Below the pieces are notes generated by a model, which was not told the DNA's origin, ran no database searches, and saw only the letters and a program-made list of their open reading frames with translations. Of a stretch of DNA of 64,000 bases, positions 62,968 to 64,000 are shown one piece after another; position 1 is the first letter of the stretch, and the number at the start of each line of letters is the position of its first letter. Both the position numbers and the translations under genes were made by a program. Origin of the DNA: Massilia eburnea. GTDB lineage: Bacteria > Pseudomonadota > Gammaproteobacteria > Burkholderiales > Burkholderiaceae_D. The DNA is taken from NCBI RefSeq assembly GCF_009720745.1, contig NZ_WNKX01000014.1:1-64000 (forward strand). Direction: 5' to 3'.

Positions 62968-63682
62968 TTTTTCTCAACCCAGTGAATACAAAGAAAAGTA
63001 CTGCCATTGCCGCCAGTGCGTACCACTGGAAGGCGTAAGCCTTATGTTTGTCGGCGCCCATGGCCGGCGCCGGCCAATCGCGCACCAGCGCTTCCGTCGC
63101 GCCCGGCGCTGCGCCGTCCGGCGTTGTCTGTTCGACCACAACAGGCTGGAATTTCCAGCCCGTCGCCGCCGCCACCGCTGCCGCATCGGCATTTTGCACG
63201 ATAGCGCCCGGCGTCAGCTTGGGCGCCTCGCCCAGCTGCATCACGTGGCCGGGATTCAGGCGCGCGATGCCCTCCACCACCACCGGGCCCGAAGGCGTGG
63301 CGTAGGTTGGCAGTTTATTGCGGTCCGCCATATCGCGCGGCAGCCAGCCGCGCGCCACCAGCACGTGCATATCGCTGCCGGCCAGGCGCAAAGGCATCAG
63401 CAGGTAGAAGCCGGAATGCCCATCATGCGGGCGGTTGTCGAGATAGACCGGCCAGCCGGCATCCCACTCGCCCTGCAGGCGCACGCGGCGGAATTCGACA
63501 TCGGCCGCGGCCACCGGCGTTGCGCCCAGCGCCAGGGGCTCAGCGGCATTGCCCGCAGCCAGCCGCGCCTCCAGCGCAATCTTCTGCGCCGCGCGTCCAT
63601 CCTGCCAGCGGCCGGCGCTGATGCCGATCGCAACCAGCGCCGCCGTGGCCAGGAAGGGGATTAAGCGGAAGCGGAATGCCAT
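62954..63682 (-). CDS. SURF1 family oxidase assembly protein
   Basis: A 242-residue protein with two membrane helices (about 5-24 and 218-236) around a periplasmic domain: GRWQDGRAAQK, LDNRPHDGHSGFYLLMPLRL, VLVARGWLPRD and HKAYAFQWYALA are SURF1 landmarks. It assists heme insertion into subunit I. The ATG at 63682 follows AGGAACTC; the longer frame runs antisense through the next gene. Confidence 0.92.
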   Translation of the reverse strand: MAFRFRLIPFLATAALVAIGISAGRWQDGRAAQKIALEARLAAGNAAEPLALGATPVAAADVEFRRVRLQGEWDAGWPVYLDNRPHDGHSGFYLLMPLRLAGSDMHVLVARGWLPRDMADRNKLPTYATPSGPVVVEGIARLNPGHVMQLGEAPKLTPGAIVQNADAAAVAAATGWKFQPVVVEQTTPDGAAPGATEALVRDWPAPAMGADKHKAYAFQWYALAAMAVLFFVFTGLRKSGKR

Positions 63683-63716
63683 ACAATAAGAGTTCCTCAG
63701 AAACTGCTTAAATACC

Positions 63717-63917
63717 ATGAAATACTTCGTCGCCGTAGCCTTCGTGCTGATCATCGGCAGCCTGGCATCGGCCTTCATCAGTATGATGCGCAGCAAATCC
63801 GCCAATCCGAAAATGGTGCGGGCCTTTGCGCTGCGCGTGGGCTTTTCCATCGCGCTGTTCATCACCATCCTGGTGCTGGCAAAACTGGGCTACATCAAAC
63901 CAACCGGCATACGATAA
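63717..63917 (+). CDS. Twin transmembrane protein, DUF2909 family
   Basis: A 66-residue protein with two membrane helices (about 3-22 and 38-58) joined by a short basic loop (MMRSKSANPKMVRAFALR). DUF2909 proteins sit between cox3 and surf1 in Burkholderiales; the function is unknown. It is divergent from surf1 (34-bp gap) and runs into a terminator. Confidence 0.85.
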   Translation: MKYFVAVAFVLIIGSLASAFISMMRSKSANPKMVRAFALRVGFSIALFITILVLAKLGYIKPTGIR

Positions 63918-63921
63918 ATGC

Positions 63922-63982
63922 AAAAAAGCCGCATCCGCACAGAGCGCGACCTAGGGCGCGTTCTGGCCGATGCGGCTTTTTT
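63922..63982. terminator. Bidirectional terminator
   Basis: A 14-bp perfect stem (63922-63935 with 63969-63982, AAAAAAGCCGCATC / GATGCGGCTTTTTT) with an unusually long loop that can itself pair (GCGCG...CGCG). It ends the DUF2909 gene and probably a convergent gene to the right, outside the window. Confidence 0.88.
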
Positions 63983-64000
63983 TGCGGGTAGATTATACCC

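Noticed and set aside
1..64000. CRISPR arrays, tRNA or rRNA genes, insertion sequences, prophage
   Set aside because: No regularly spaced repeats, tRNA-like cloverleaf, rRNA landmark, transposase or integrase was seen on either strand.

Overview
The window reads as a chromosomal core segment of a betaproteobacterium, most likely Oxalobacteraceae (the Massilia / Duganella / Janthinobacterium group). The basis is a high GC content by eye, a complete division and cell-wall (dcw) cluster, ftsY-ftsE-ftsX-rpoH in the usual proteobacterial order, a class A RNase P RNA, a beta-type general porin, a PEP-CTERM protein with a sigma-54 promoter, and an aa3 oxidase assembly block (surf1, ctaA, ctaB, sco). 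The family assignment is inference; no marker was searched.

Layout. 1-3816: lpxC, an EamA exporter, a lower-GC two-gene module (HEPN protein plus overlapping partner), a SET-domain methyltransferase and a small membrane protein. 3874-21713: a peroxiredoxin, then the dcw cluster on the minus strand, read as mraZ-rsmH-ftsL-ftsI-murE-murF-mraY-murD-ftsW-murG-murC-ddl-ftsQ-ftsA-ftsZ. Many genes overlap by 1 or 4 bases, and a MraZ operator lies over the start of the leader. 22012-26716: a secreted M9 collagenase, a PAS-AraC regulator and glpK. 26731-27160: rnpB, directly upstream of glpK on the same strand, with an 82-bp perfect palindrome over its -35 region. 27245-30730: an acetolactate-synthase-like enzyme, a small secreted protein and a porin. 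30981-35855: a MerR regulator with a B12 photoreceptor signature, then ftsY-ftsE-ftsX and rpoH under a CIRCE-overlapped promoter. 35882-38906: a PEP-CTERM protein, a lipoprotein and gamma-glutamyltransferase. 38908-44733: a divergent locus, with ABM monooxygenase and a reduced P450 on one side and an ArsR regulator, a second-type signal peptidase I, an ABC ATPase and an ABC permease fused to a CPBP protease on the other. 44732-47543: AIM24 and DUF475 genes with a divergent NhaR-like regulator. 47497-54799: a TetR regulator and a five-gene tripartite ABC efflux operon (YbhGFSR type plus a NodT-type outer membrane factor). 54888-58631: a CNNM/CorC protein, then an H-NOX sensor with a PAS-GGDEF-EAL enzyme. 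58679-63917: an AI-2E family transporter, the cytochrome oxidase assembly genes and a DUF2909 protein.

The most interesting items are: the lepB / ABC / permease-CPBP operon beside an ArsR gene and a divergent P450 that lacks the ExxR motif and the meander; the mosaic family of three long perfect palindromes (1-61, 27079-27160, 34615-34667), in which a conserved self-complementary core is flanked by locus-specific arms; the HEPN module; the CarH-like regulator; the rnpB-glpK fusion arrangement; and three well-formed regulatory sites (MraZ boxes, CIRCE on rpoH, sigma-54 plus UAS on the PEP-CTERM gene). No transposase, integrase, CRISPR array, tRNA or rRNA was seen.
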